Origin: Hordeum vulgare subsp. vulgare
Taxonomy: Eukaryota > Streptophyta > Magnoliopsida > Poales > Poaceae
NCBI RefSeq assembly: GCF_904849725.1
Contig: NC_058521.1
Span: 346,006,638 to 346,070,637, forward strand
DNA: 64,000 nt
Reading direction: 5' to 3'
Position 1 is the first letter of the stretch. Each line of letters starts with the position of its first letter. Shown in pieces: positions 33,701-45,684 of this stretch. The translations under genes and the position numbers were made by a program. Below the pieces are notes generated by a model. That model saw nothing but the letters and a program-made list of their open reading frames with translations, was not told where the DNA came from and made no database searches.

Positions 33701-34080
33701 ACTCACCGGAGGGGGGCCAGGGAGGAGGAGGGTGCGGCGGTGGTGGCAGAGGGGGTGGTGGTGGAGAAGGGGCGAGCTCCGACGGCGGTGGTGGAGGATG
33801 AGGTCCCGGGGAGGAGGAGGGGGCGTGGTGGAGGAGGGGCGCAGGGAGGAGGGGCCACAGGGAGGCCGGGGAGGGTGCAGGGAGGCCGGAGGAGGAGGGG
33901 GCGGCAGCGCAGGGAGGCCGGAGGCCGGAGGAGGGAGGAGGAGGGGGCGCAGGGAGGCCGGAGGAGGAGGGGCGGCGGCGCAGGGAGGCCGGAGGAGGGC
34001 GCGGCGGCAGTGGTTGTGTCGGGGGTGAGAGAGAGGGGTGTGTGGTGGCCGTTAGGGGTGAGAGAGAGGCGCGTGGGGGT
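33701..34080. repeat. GC-rich GGAGG minisatellite of CACTA-A
   Basis: Repeats of GGAGGAGG, GGCGGCGGTGGTGG and GCAGGGAGGCCGGAGGAGG, the last with a period of 35-45 bases. GC is far above the AT-rich flanks. Frames on both strands encode Pro/Ser/Arg or Gly/Arg repeats and are rejected as genes. CACTA-B has the same type at 50985-51300. Confidence 0.7.
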
Positions 34081-34446
34081 GGGGCTAACGGCCGTTAGGG
34101 GCGCACCCTCTTTGTCGTCCGCCTCCCGACGACACAGAGGAGAAAAGCGGACGACAAAGAGAGAGGTCATTAGGGGGGAGAGAGGGGGTGCGGGGTTGGC
34201 CAGCCGAGCGCTTTGCCGTCTGCCTAAGTTAAGTTTGCCGTGAACCCAGATCTTTGCCGTCAGCCTCAGTGGTGTTTGCCCTGAGCCAGCAGACGGTAAA
34301 GAAGCAGCAGATGGCAAAGACCCTCTTTGCCATCAGGCTTCTCTTTGTCGTCTAGTTTCTGGTAGCTGATAGCAAAGAGGGTCTTTGCCATCAGCCAGCA
34401 GACGGCAAAGAAGCAGCAGATGGCAAAAAACTGTTTTCTAGTTGTG
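34081..34446. repeat. Right terminal and subterminal repeats of CACTA-A
   Basis: TTTGCCGTC / GACGGCAAAG motifs in both orientations (for example 34210-34430), ending in a decayed TIR (CACAACTAGAAAACAG on the minus strand, where CACTA would be expected). Confidence 0.8.
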
Positions 34447-34449
34447 AAC

Positions 34450-35005
34450 ACCGATTAGTACAATAAATAGCTATGGTTGATTTATAATTGTGTAAAGGAG
34501 AAATTACCCAGAACTGTCGGATCACCATGTCGGCCCTCGTATGGCACTAAACATCATCGATCTCCACCTCCGGTGGGGCCGGGGCACCCAAGTAGTGCTC
34601 CCAGGTCATTCCTACCTCTCTCTCCCGACCTGGCAACATAACAAACCCGGGGAAGTTTTGATGGCAAAGCACACCAAGGATGTTGTTGGGCTTGCGGACA
34701 CCCTTGGCAACAATCCAACCCCTGCAGGATGACAAATTAATGCCAAAACATTAGATATTTGAGAAAACGTGAAGGAAAAAGTTTAAATAAGAGTAAATTA
34801 ACTTACTTATCCCCATTTGGATTAATCGACCACCTTTGCTCGCGGGTCGCCGACACGAGCGGGAGCCCCGAACTACCACGCTGGTAGACGGTGGCCCCCT
34901 CACCCAGCTCCTCATCACTATGAGCATGGCCACTTGGCTCAGGCTGACCCAGATTAGGCCAGGTATCCCACTGGGTCTCTTGGGACATACCCTCATCCCT
35001 GCTTT
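34450..35005 (-). pseudogene. CACTA-B TNP1-like gene, middle exons
   Basis: Minus-strand exon 35005-34805 (AHSDEELGEGATVYQRGSSG then LPLVSATREQRWSINPNGDK) and exon 34735-34507 (GVRKPNNILGVLCHQNFPGF and WEHYLGAPAPPE). These match exons 1 and 2 of the CACTA-A gene closely. The 5' edge at 35005 is where CACTA-C cuts exon 1; the remaining 5' part is at 46169-46370. The 3' edge ends in the intron holding CACTA-A. Confidence 0.75.
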
Positions 35006-35420
35006 CACTACAAGGAAATTGGTCTATTGCAACGAAAATTTTACCACAAAATAATTTTCGTTGCAAAAGTCTCTTTCTATCACCACATTTTGATTTTTGT
35101 GGCGACTAGCACATCGTAATGCAACATTATGTTGTTGTGGCAATAAGTGCCCAAAGTGTTGCAAAAAAGGTATCCTTCTCGCAACAAAAAAATCATTGGA
35201 AAAGGTCTAGCCTTATTGCAACCAACAAAGTATCATTGCATTAGCTGTTACTATTACCACAATTTGTGTATCGTTGCAGTATTTTTATTTTCCCACTCCA
35301 CACCGATTGTCTTTGGCGGTAAAGAGCCTTCTCGTTTCCCACCAAAAACCTTAATTGGTTAGTTTATTTTCCACGAAGAGACCTTTTCTTTCCCGGCAAA
35401 AAATCCTTTCCCCATACAGG
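35006..35420. repeat. Left TIR and subterminal repeats of CACTA-C
   Basis: Repeated GTTGCAA, TTGTGGC, GCAACA and ACCACAA motifs in both orientations, mirrored at 45685-46168. By analogy these are binding sites for the TNP1-like protein. Confidence 0.75.
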
Positions 35421-37638
35421 TAAGGTGAGGTCCTGCACGAACTCCTTATAACTGCTATCAATCTGGATTAAACTTGTCTATAGTCTGACTTCACCTATTA
35501 GCAAATCAGGTTTACTTCTTCCTCCATCACGACGGCTTCACGGCGTTGGTTGACGGGATAGGCGACTTCACGACGTTGGTCGATTAGAAGATTCCTATAC
35601 ATCGGTAATGCCTTTCTCCACCCTTCTCTGCTACGAAGCGGCGACCCTCTTCACCTTTTCCCTGCTAGTCGGCGTCATCGCCTAATCCCCATCCCATCTC
35701 CTCGTTGAGTACAAATTTGCTGTCCACGGCTCTCACCTGCACGAAGGGGAATTTTTACGGCTTCCAATTAAGATGGGGAGGGAGGGCCATGTGCCGCTGC
35801 CGCTTGCGCGCGTCGGAGGGAACAGGTCGACGGCTGCTGCGTCACAGCTAGTTGTGCCGATAGGAGCAGCTTGGGGTGAACGGCCGCCTCGGCGCTGGGG
35901 CTTGCCGTGTGGCTCCGATAGGAGCCGCTTCAGGGCCGACGGTTGCCAGCGCGGTCGGGGTCGCCTCTGCACCGGGGCTTGCCGTGCGGCACCGACCGGA
36001 TTAGCTGCAGTGCCCATGGCGACCAACGCACTAGGTGTCGCCGCCATGTCGCGTCGCCGGATGGTCGGTATCTGTCGGAAGTAGGGCGAGATTGCCGTCG
36101 CTCCCATGGACGGTACGTGCACTGCTATCCAGATCTAAAACTATGTCTCCTCTGCTCTGTTTTTCTCTCGTCTATTCCTCTGTTCTCGTCAGGTATTTTT
36201 TTCTTTTATTCGAAACTTGCGGCTACATTGTACAGCATAATCAGGCATCAACTATTGAATGCATATATCAATTGTATGATGATAAACCACATGGGCTGGA
36301 CGAACTACAAAAATATATGCATGTAGTTTTAAACATTCAGCCCTCGATCCTGCTTTAGCCTGAATCATATGTGCCTTTCAACACTTCTTCCCATGTACAT
36401 CAAGTGCAGGGACCATGTCATCATATAGTGCCTCGCAGGCTGCAGCAAGAATAGTCAATTGGCCATTTTGAACCGGCTTCTTCTTGCGTGACACTGGAGC
36501 TTAAATAAGAGCTCCGCCCTTTTGTTTAACTGTCTCTTCTCTCTCTCGTCCCCTCTTCCCTGACACATGTAAATACACACTTGTGCTTCTACTGTGGGTA
36601 GCCGCACACTCCAGGTAAAATTGTTGATACCTTCTAGAGTGAAAGGTAAACACGAATATGGATTTAAGCCTCAAAAATAGTCTTCAATGCTACGATCTGG
36701 CAGTGGCACTAGATTGTGATCTAATTCCGATTGGGACCTTGACCCTACGCTCCCCGATGAAATGTTCTTTTTCAGTTATAGTAAATATAGTTATTGAACA
36801 ATTGTATGATGCCATGTGCCCATGCATTTAGCCTTTTTTTTCTTGTCTAGTTTGAAGTTATGAGGCTTCGTTTTATTGTGATCTTTGTATGTCCATCCTT
36901 TCTTTCGATGTCATAACATGCTCCCCATATCAAAATATTCAAGATATCCGTCAGATTTTGGCTCATATAAAAGCTGATACATAACTCTTGTATACAACAA
37001 ATGGTATTACCTTGTAGTACAATTGGTTCAAATTTTACTCATCCTTAGAAAAAAATTGTATGCAGGAAAGGTCGAAGTCAGGATAAGGAAGAAGCTTGTT
37101 CCTTGTTGCCTCAAGTACGACATGTGAGAAGGTTTGTTTCAGTTATGTCAACATTCTCAAATCTTCATATTTCTAATTCAGTCACGAATGTAATAAGTTA
37201 CGTTCAGTACATGTGTTTTCTCATTTTGCTAATACCTAATTTGCATAGTGTTCAATGTTAAATTCGATAAGGTTTGTTTTGGTTATGCCAACATTCTCAA
37301 ATTTTCATCTTTTTAATTCAGACTGAATCAAACAAGTTACATTCGATACATGTGTTTCTTGTTTTACTAATACCTAATAATGCATATGTTGTAGTCCTGT
37401 TCTATAAACAAATGTAACTACTATGCCTTATTTCCTGTTGTATGAGTATCTATGAGGATCAAAAGTTATTTGTATTATTTTGATAAAAGTAGCTCATGTC
37501 CTAGATGGACTACATTGTGTTCTATTATGCATACTATTTCCATATTTCAGATTCATTTAGTTGACAAGTGTGTAAATCCCTTGTCTAATTTTCTAGTTTA
37601 AAATCAGCTAGAAGGCTCGAGATAGGAGTTGGATAGAT
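35421..37638 (+). other. 5' leader region of the CACTA-C transposase gene
   Basis: No recognised protein. A GC-rich part (35760-36120) contains a plus frame (35773-36084) with no family I know; it is followed by a possible splice donor (CCCATGGACG-GTACGTGC near 36110). 36130-37630 is AT-rich with intron-like character, including a diverged tandem duplication at 37131-37410. I read the whole as 5' untranslated exon(s) and intron, but the promoter is not identified. Confidence 0.4.
37131..37410. repeat. Diverged 140-bp tandem duplication in the CACTA-C leader
   Basis: GGTTTGTTTCAGTTATGTC (37131) and GGTTTGTTTTGGTTATGCC (37271) begin two collinear copies sharing CAACATTCTCAAAT, TAATTCAG, AAGTTAC, TACATGTGTTT and CTAATACCTAAT blocks. 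Confidence 0.75.
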
Positions 37639-40600
37639 ATGAATAGGGATTCTGCAGAGTGGCAGAGTGGCGTTAAGGAATTTTTAGATTACGCTTTTGA
37701 AGGTAGTCCTGGAAGATCAACTGCTCTATGCCCATGTAGAAGATGTCTCAATGTTGTTTACAAGGAAAGGGATGATGTACACGTTGATCTGCTGATGAAT
37801 GGGATGGATCCCAGTTATACTTGTTGGAAATATCATGGAGAGGATTCATATGATGAAAGTATGCCTGAAGAATCTGAAGGTGAAGGTGTGAGAGGTGATG
37901 ACTTTGTAGTTCGTGATTTGCTCAACACTCTCATATGTAGCACCGAGCCAGAAAGTAGCAAAACCACATGTGAAGCTAGTAGTGAAGAGATGTTCCACGA
38001 TGATGGTAATATCCCATAAGGTTCTGCGGAAGGTGGAAGTACCCAAGAGCCAAGTGGATGTGCCAAGGCTTTCTTTTCTTTGCTGAAGGATGCTGAAAAG
38101 GAGTTGTACCCTGGTTGCAAGGAGCTCACGAAGCTTTCTTTCATTGTGAGACTGTACCAAATAAAGTGCTTGTTTGGATTGAGTAACAAGGCTTGTGAGG
38201 CAGTACTTCAATTGTTCACACAAGCGCTTCCAAAAGGTCATTGTATTCCAAATTCTCTTGAGAAAGTTCAGAAGGTTATCCGGGATCTTGGGCTAGACTA
38301 CCAAAAGATACATGCTTGTATTAATGATTGTGTGCTATTTTGGAAGGAGTATGTTGACATGGACTATTGTCCGACCTGTAAGGAATGTACATGGAAAGTT
38401 TCTGCCATTGATGACTCAGATGTGGAGAGGAGAAACCATAAAGGGAAGAAGCAAGTGGCATGTAAAGTTCTAAGATATTTCCCACTCACTCCAAGGCTAC
38501 AACGTCTATTTATGACCAATGCTACATCATCATATATGAGATGGCATAAGGACGACCGTGTGGATGATGGTATAATGCGACATCCTGTAGATTCTTTGGC
38601 CTGGAAGCATTTTGATAACATTTATGCTAAAGGGTTCTCTTCGGATGCACGGAATGTAAGGCTCGGGCTTGTATCTGATGGGTTCAACCCGTATGGGATA
38701 ATGAATGTGGCATATTCTTGTTGGCCAGTGATTCTAATTCCATATAACTTGCCTCCTTGGTTGTGTTTGAAACAACCATATTGGCTAATGTCGATGATAA
38801 TTCCTGGAATAAAGTCACCAGGAAATAACATCGATGTATATCTAGAACCTTTAATAGATGAACTCAAAGATCTATGGTATGTTGGTGCCGACACATATGA
38901 TGCCACAACGAAGAAGAATTTTCGGATGCATGCAGCCCTCATGAGGACAATTAATGATTTTCCAGCTTATGCAATGCTATCTGGTTGGAGCACAAAAGGA
39001 AAACTAGCATGCCAATATTTCCACACGCAGACAGACCATTTATGGTTGAAATATGGGCACAAGTACTGTTACATGGGTCATCGTCGTTTTCTAAGCCGTG
39101 ACCACAAGTGGCGTAGAAACAAGGGTTGCTTCAATAACGAGACAGAAAGTAGAGATGCTCCAGTTCCACTCTCTGGCAATGACGTGGTACAACAACATGC
39201 AAGTTTTGAGCCGGAAACATTTGGAAAAACTAGAAAGAGGAAGCGTGATGATGATAATAAATGGCATAATTCGAAGAAGAAGAGTATATTTTTTGATCTC
39301 CCTTATTGGAAGAACTTGCTTATTAGACATAATTTGGATGTTATGCACATTGAGAAGAACATATGTGACAGCTTTTCAGGGACATTGCTTGATATGGATG
39401 GTAAATCAAAGGATACTCTGAAGGCCCGTCTTGATTTGCAGCATTTAAAGATAAGGAAGGATCTGCATCCAAATGTGAGTAATGGAAAGTATACTTTAAA
39501 TCCAGCTTGTTATAATTTGACCAAGGATGAGAAGAAAATGCTATGCAAGTTTTTGCATGGTGTAAGGATGCCTGATGGTTATGCATCAAACTTAAAAAGG
39601 TGTGTGGACCTCAAAGGTTGTAAGGTGTCTGGACTCAAAACTCATGACTGCCATGCCATCTTCCAGAAACTTCTTCCCATTTGGGTACGCAACATACTCC
39701 CCACGAAATTTGTTGTTCCATTCCTCGAGCTTAGCCTATTTTTTGCTGCGATTTATTCCAAGGAATTGAATCCTGAAGAGCTAGTGAAGTTGAGCCGGAC
39801 AATTCCAGAAACTCTGTGTCGACTTGAGATGATCCTGCCACCACAATTTTTTGATTTCATGATGCACCTTCCTATTCACCTTGTCAAAGAAGCTCGATTA
39901 GGTGGACATGTCGCTTACCGATGCATGTATCCCATGGAAAGATATTTGCGCACACTTAAAGGATATGTGCGAAACAAGGCTCACCCAGAAGGTTCAATTG
40001 CCGAGGGCTACATAGCTGAAGGGTGTCTAACCTTTTTTAGCCGTTTTTTTGATAACATTGATACCAAACTAAACCGGTCAGAGCGTCTTGAAGCTACAAC
40101 TAGAGATGAAGGACCAACTGGACTTAGTGTATTGGGCACAGTTGATCACTCAAAGAAAGGTTTCACATTTGAAACACTTTCTAAGGCAAAGATGAAGAAA
40201 GTTAGGCACTACATAATAACAAACTGCGAGGAAGCCAACTCATGGATCGAGTAAGGATGTTTGTGTTTTTTTTCTTTTTTCTTCATAGTACATTTGCACA
40301 GTTCTGAACCTACTCAGCATTTTCCTTATAGTGAGCATTTGGATGAACTTACAAGGACTGGTGCTTGCATTGTCCAGAAACGGCACAAAAACGAGTTTGT
40401 AGATTGGTTCGAGAGGCGTGTAAGGACATAATACGTAGTAATTACTTATGATCATGTTAATAAAAATACTTTTGTATTATCTAATAATGTGCCTGTGTTA
40501 GTACAGATCCAGGTACTTCACAAAGAAGGGAAAGTCAATGATCTTTTGTATGCCCTATCTAGAGGACCTGACCCTCGAGCTCGTGTTTATAACCGCACCT

Positions 40601-41289
40601 TCATCAATGGGTCTTTCTTTAGAAACGCTAGTGTAGAAAGAGATTTGAATACCCAAAATAGTGGTGTTGTTGTGAGGGTTGATGCTCGATCTGGCAACCT
40701 TGATTGGTTTGGTGTGATCAAGAAGATTATTTGCGTAGATTTTCCCTCGGAAAAGGAGGTAGTGCTATTTCAATGTGACTGGTTTGACATGCCCCCTGCC
40801 AATAAAAATCAAGGCACATGCTATAATAAGGATGATTATGGCTATATGGATGTAGATACAACCGTACTTTGATATAGGGATGATCCCTACATACTAGGCA
40901 TTCAAGCAGAACAAGTGTTCTATGTGAGAGATGTCGAGAAGATAAATTGGGCTTCTATTGTTAGAATGAAGCCGCGAGATCTATATGTCATGCCATCCAC
41001 AGGAGATGATGACGATGGAACCAGAGCTGATGTGGACTTACTTGATATTGTAGTTGGAGATACAATTGTGCAAGGCATAGACGAGGATGTCGGAAGTTGG
41101 TCTAGATCTGGCATGGAAGGTGTGAGTGGTGATGCTTCAGATATTCCAAAGATACCCGAAGTCGATGCCGGAGATGATGAGCTTGAATCAGATAGAGATT
41201 GCTATGATGATGATGAGACATATATAAATGACAGCCATGTTGCTCATTTAGTAGTCGAAGAATCTGATGATGATGAGTTTTTTGTGTAG
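37639..41289 (+). pseudogene. CACTA-C TNP2-type transposase gene, nearly intact
   Basis: En/Spm-type transposase. ATG at 37639. Exon 1 runs to 40250: Transpos_assoc with ALCPCRRCLN (residues about 34-43) and CWKYHGEDS; Transposase_21 core with DGFNPYGIMNVAYSCWPV (about residue 350); RHNLDVMHIEKNICDSFSG (about 563); DUF4218 from about 645 with GYASNLKRC through YPMERYLRTLKGYVRNKAH. Introns 40251-40331 (GTAAGG...TATAG) and 40420-40506 (GTAAGG...TACAG) join exon 2 (40332-40419) and exon 3 (40507-41289) in phase; exon 3 carries DUF4216 (WFGVIKKIICVDF, VVLFQCDWFD) and an acidic tail. Only two lesions are seen: an in-frame TAA at 38017-38019 and a TGA at 40870-40872. The frame is open on both sides of each, about 1160 codons in total. 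Possible translation from downstream of the first stop cannot be excluded. Confidence 0.85.
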
Positions 41290-41533
41290 AACATTAGGAT
41301 TAAGTTTTCTATAATATATAGAGAAAGAGATCAGCATGCTCCTGTTGCTTGGTGTTATATCATGTTAATGTCAAAAAAAAATTCAATACCATAACTCTGT
41401 TTTTTGCACATTGTATCGTTCAAATATCTTGCTATTTTTACTAACATATGTTTCTTAATCGATTGGCCCCTTCCTATCTTTTGTAAATAGTGGATTCTTG
41501 CTACCCTTTGGTCATGCATTTGTAGGATATGCT

Positions 41534-44180
41534 ATGGCATCAAGAGAAGATACCACCTTGGCTCACCAGAATCAAAAAAATACGCAGCAAGAATCTGGTA
41601 ATCTGCACTACGTACATTTAATTTAGCAATTACACACAAATGATATTCTAAAGCCTCTGACAATATGTACTTTTCTTTAAATGATGGCCTCTCAACCCTC
41701 AATTACTTGATTAATATCTCATAATCACCAATGCTATGTCCATCCCCACTACTTCTTGCATTTGGCTCCCAGGAGGACACATAATAAATTAGTAAGAACT
41801 ATGGAAACAAGTGAAAGTTAGGAACATGTGATTAATGTTTGAAGCTACATTCATCATACTTTGTGAAAATGCCTGCAGGAATGGATACATCAAATGATCT
41901 GAATGGCGCTCCAAATTTATCCTCAGGGCGAGACAACACTCAAACACGAAGGGGTATGTACTAGCTTCAAATATTATCATAATTCATATGTCTACAATCA
42001 TGTTTGAGGGTGCCATTATCGTAACTTTGAAATATATTTTCTAGCTCTTGTGATCAGTTTTGTTGAGAACTATATTTTTTACTACAGTGACAAGGGGCTC
42101 TGTATCATCATCAAGGCATAATACCATCATTGCATACAAGAATCAACAGAGTAGACAACCAACATCAGGTACATGTTATACATTGTTCTTATCCATAGCC
42201 TAACCTCAAATCCATACTACTGGTCAATTAATTGTACAATGACTTGAATCCAGAAAATGACGTGACAAATATTGTACAACAAAGTAACAGTACAGAAAGC
42301 CGCACAGAACGGTCCAAATGGCCATCGCACGCACGTCGATGTCGTACACAAATAGATATAGGTAAAATTTCTAACATTGCTGTTGACTTTTCTCTGTATG
42401 ACTACATGGCAAGTTAAAAGCAGAGTTGCTTTTCTGGGATTTTAATTGATAGAAAGTGGTGGTCAAAAGAAGAATGGGCGAGGTGTTCTCAAAGGAATCA
42501 GGGTCGCCAAGAAGCGATTCGCCAATGGTTCCTCAAAGCTTCACATTGAATTTTCCAAAACATTGGGAGGTTCTATCGGAGAGAACTATAGTTTGTTTCT
42601 GGATGATGTGGTGGTTTTCATGAAAAGGAAGGCACCACTAATTGGCGTGAACAAGTGGTCAAACATTGACTCTTCTCTGACGGATTCAATTGTTGCTGAT
42701 GTCATTGTAAGTAGGAGTATAAGTTTGTACTTCAGCAATTTTCATAGCCTATCCAGTATCTATTTATCATTAACAGGCACATGTCATTCCGTTTTAGGCC
42801 AAGTGGGATTTGGAGGACACATATTCTACTAAGGGAAAAATACTAACAATTGCTAGAGAGCGCTATATAGGATGGCGGTCAACTTTGCATTCCACATACA
42901 AAGCATACAATACTGATGCTCAAAGAAGGGCCAATAAGCCCGAGCATGTTACTCCAGAAGAGTGGGATTATATGATCAATTATTTTGGCACTGATTTAAA
43001 ATTCCAGGTTACTTCTATGTACATTACTACTAGGTGTAGTAAGTAAATTGTATTAGTAACAACATACCTCTTAGGTGTAGTAAGTAAATTTTATTAGTTA
43101 CGACATGCCTCTTATTGTATTGTGTATGGCAGGAGCTTAGCCAAAAAAATACGGAAAATCGCCAGAAGCAGAAGGCGAGGCATATTGCTGGTTCAAAATC
43201 GTACTCACAGATTAGCTATGAGAAGGTACTCAAAAGAGTTGACGTAATGCACCTTTGTACAGTCAACTTTCAAGGTTCTCAATTTGAAATATATCTATAC
43301 TTGTAGAGGGACGAGGAGATCGGGAAGGAACCAACTATTCTACAACTCTGACAGATCACTCATACACGCAATGGATCATGGTCTAATAAAGAATAACAAA
43401 CTGTTTATGTGAGAAACATTTTCAAGCGAACACATTTGTTGCATTACTTATATTTTTTAATATCCTATTAACATTCTTAACAACTAAAGTATGCTATATT
43501 TATGTGGTGTAGGACAATGCACACAACCAGATTAGGGAGAAATAAGGAGAGATTCGTGGTCCAGTTTCAAGTGAAGAGCAAAACGATATTTTCCAGAGTA
43601 GCTACAGATGTACTATGGAAAGTACATCATTGAAGCCTCGTGGCCATGGATACATGGCTAAACCACCTAGTGGTTCTGAAAGACTACATTCTGAAATCCA
43701 GAGGAAAAATGCTGAGCTAGCCCTTGAGGTTCATGACTTAAGGAAGCAAATTGTTGAACAACAAGCAGAGTGGCAAAGAGAACGAGAAGAAGAGAGAGTT
43801 TCTAGGGAGAAACAGCTTGAGGAGGAGCGTGTAGCAAGGCAGAGAGAACTTGAGAAGGCTAACCAAGCAATGATGCAGGATATTACGAATGAGGTTAGGT
43901 AATCAATGAGGTCGAATGTTGTGCAGATATTGGAAACTCGACACGAAGATGCACATCACGTAATACAAATGCTTTCAATTTAGTATAGTGATGTTCTATG
44001 GAAAAAGATTAAACCTTATGCGTTATCCAGTTAATGCAGTTTTCCCAAGCAAGGGATGCTCCAAGAAACAGAACTGGAAATCAATCAAGTTCTAAGTTTA
44101 AAAGTTCGAGCATGATTACTCAACACCAGCTTATGCAAGCAGCTAAACACCATCGTCGTCGCCCAAGTGAAAAGGTACTG
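41534..44180 (+). pseudogene. CACTA-C TNP1-like (Transposase_24) gene
   Basis: Second gene of CACTA-C, probable subterminal-repeat-binding partner. Exons with GT/AG borders and matching phases: 41534-41597, 41879-41953, 42088-42168, 42254-42361, 42453-42706, 42798-43007, 43133-43225. The first four encode a Ser/Thr/Asn-rich N-terminus; exon 5 holds KNGRGVLKGIRVAKKRF; exon 6 RYIGWRSTLHSTYKAY and TPEEWDYMINYFGTD; exon 7 SQKNTENRQKQKARHIAGSK, the Transposase_24 signature. Exon 8 (from 43307) has TGA at 43349-43351 and TAA at 43394-43396, and exon 9 (from 43513) TAA at 43543-43545. A coiled coil follows (LHSEIQRKNAELALEVHDLR onward, 43680-43880), then a likely exon 44041-44175. Truncated product expected. 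Confidence 0.75.
43031..43112. repeat. 41-bp direct duplication inside an intron of the CACTA-C TNP1-like gene
   Basis: Two adjacent copies beginning TAGGTGTAGTAAGTAAATT (43031 and 43072) and ending CATACCTCT / CATGCCTCT. Four or so mismatches between copies. Confidence 0.8.
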
Positions 44181-45684
44181 TACGAAATTATGAGATCTAG
44201 TTTGCACTGAAGCATGTTCATATTTGAGTGCTTTAGCCATACCATCTAAGTACATATGTTAAATGCACATGCCGAACTATATAATTGAATACAACACAAA
44301 AGACAAGACAAAAAAAGAATATGTACATCCAAGGCAACAACCACACTAGTGCAACCTGAGTAAAACAACTTCTAAACTTACACTAGGGTGGAGAAAATAG
44401 ATTTCAGCAACATACTACATTTCTGGGTAAACTAGCATCAAGTGATATATCACATTATAGCATAATTTGTAGACTTTTAGTATATGACGGGTCATGCAAC
44501 AGAAAACAAAAACAACTGATTCAAGAAAATGTAAGTACAACAAAGAAAAACTTGTGCCTTGGTTTGCATGTGTTTCTACCACACATGTTGATTATTAAGT
44601 GAAATGCTAAGTTAAGGAAGATTAGTAATTAAGCCAGCCTTTTCTTCTATATGTGCAACAACCTATATGATGCAATAACCAACAGATTACATGCCAAGTA
44701 TAAATTGGTGGAACTCATGTTATGCATTGGTGTATGGATTATCCTTTCTGATTTTTATCTGTATGTTTACATAGAAAAAAGTCATGATTACTTTCTCAAG
44801 TAGCATCATCAATCCTTTTAGTTCTCCGCCTACATTCAGATATCAATGTTTATATGTCACAAGCAAAAAGAGGCAAAAACAAACTTTTGTTAAGCAATAG
44901 TTATTAATAATATCTACATTAAGTAGCACTAAATAGATATTTCCTACAAATAATGCACCATAAATTAAACATATCTTCTTTACTAAATGCAACCTCAACA
45001 AGCAAACTGGTGGATTTCATTGAAATTTAGTTATTCATGTCACATAGAACAGAAACTTTTTTATTCGGTACTCGCTAATCATCTATTTGTACACCTTGTA
45101 TCTATGGAAACCACAACTTTCTTCACTTGCTAAATAACCGTACGGAAGTAGCCATAGTAATATGTGAGAAGTGCTAATTAATAAATAATATAGTACATTC
45201 TTAATATTGATTATAAATATGAAGTCATCTCATGTAGCATCATCAACCCTTCTTGATAATTATTTTTAGTGTGCATTGTTTGAACTGTGAACTAACTATA
45301 AGTTGCTTCAAATTTTTCTTTTGTCTTGTAGGATGGTTTTCTTTAAGTGAAGAAGAAAGATCCCAACAAGATCTATTACCACTTTAGGAGGCTCCTTGTA
45401 GCGCGGTTATTTCTACGTGAAGTGAAGAAAAATCATGTCTTGAAGAATGCTTGTTGACTAGATGTAGTCATATGTATCTTGTTTTCTTTGAACATGTAGA
45501 TTTCGTTTCAGACTTTGTAGAACTTGTATCTCACTTGGATATTTTATTCTTGAACTTATTAATGAATCAATGATTTGGACATGTACTCATGATTTTCTTC
45601 TACTGTTATCAACATGTGAGCATTGTTGTGTACTTGTAAATGGTGCCTGGATAATGCAATATTAATGTAATACAAACTCGCAAT
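44181..45684. other. AT-rich non-coding 3' region of CACTA-C
   Basis: No frames of note. A GTAG acceptor-like site near 45330 precedes a short stretch (TTAAGTGAAGAAGAAAGATC) that could be a last exon or 3' UTR of the TNP1-like gene. Otherwise nothing recognisable. Confidence 0.35.

Larger units (their letters stand above)
20885..34446 (-). mobile_element. CACTA-A: CACTA transposon nested in CACTA-B
   Basis: The left end starts CACTACAGGAATTAG at 20885; the right end in reverse complement reads CACAACTAGAAAACAG from 34446. Perfect AAC target duplications flank it (20882-20884 and 34447-34449). It has the same gene and repeat order as CACTA-B and is clearly the same family. It lies in an intron of the TNP1-like gene of CACTA-B, so a member of the family landed inside a relative. 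Length 13.56 kb, no further insertion seen. Both genes are broken. Confidence 0.93.

Noticed and set aside
33703..34317. A 204-residue Pro/Ser/Ala-rich minus-strand frame and overlapping Gly/Arg-rich plus frames
   Set aside because: Product of the GC-rich minisatellite; equally open on several frames and on both strands, and the equivalent region of CACTA-B gives different low-complexity products.
35773..36084. Possible 103-residue host-like protein in CACTA-C
   Set aside because: No recognised family, also open on the other strand, and in the 5' leader of the transposase gene. Kept only as a finding about a GC-rich island.
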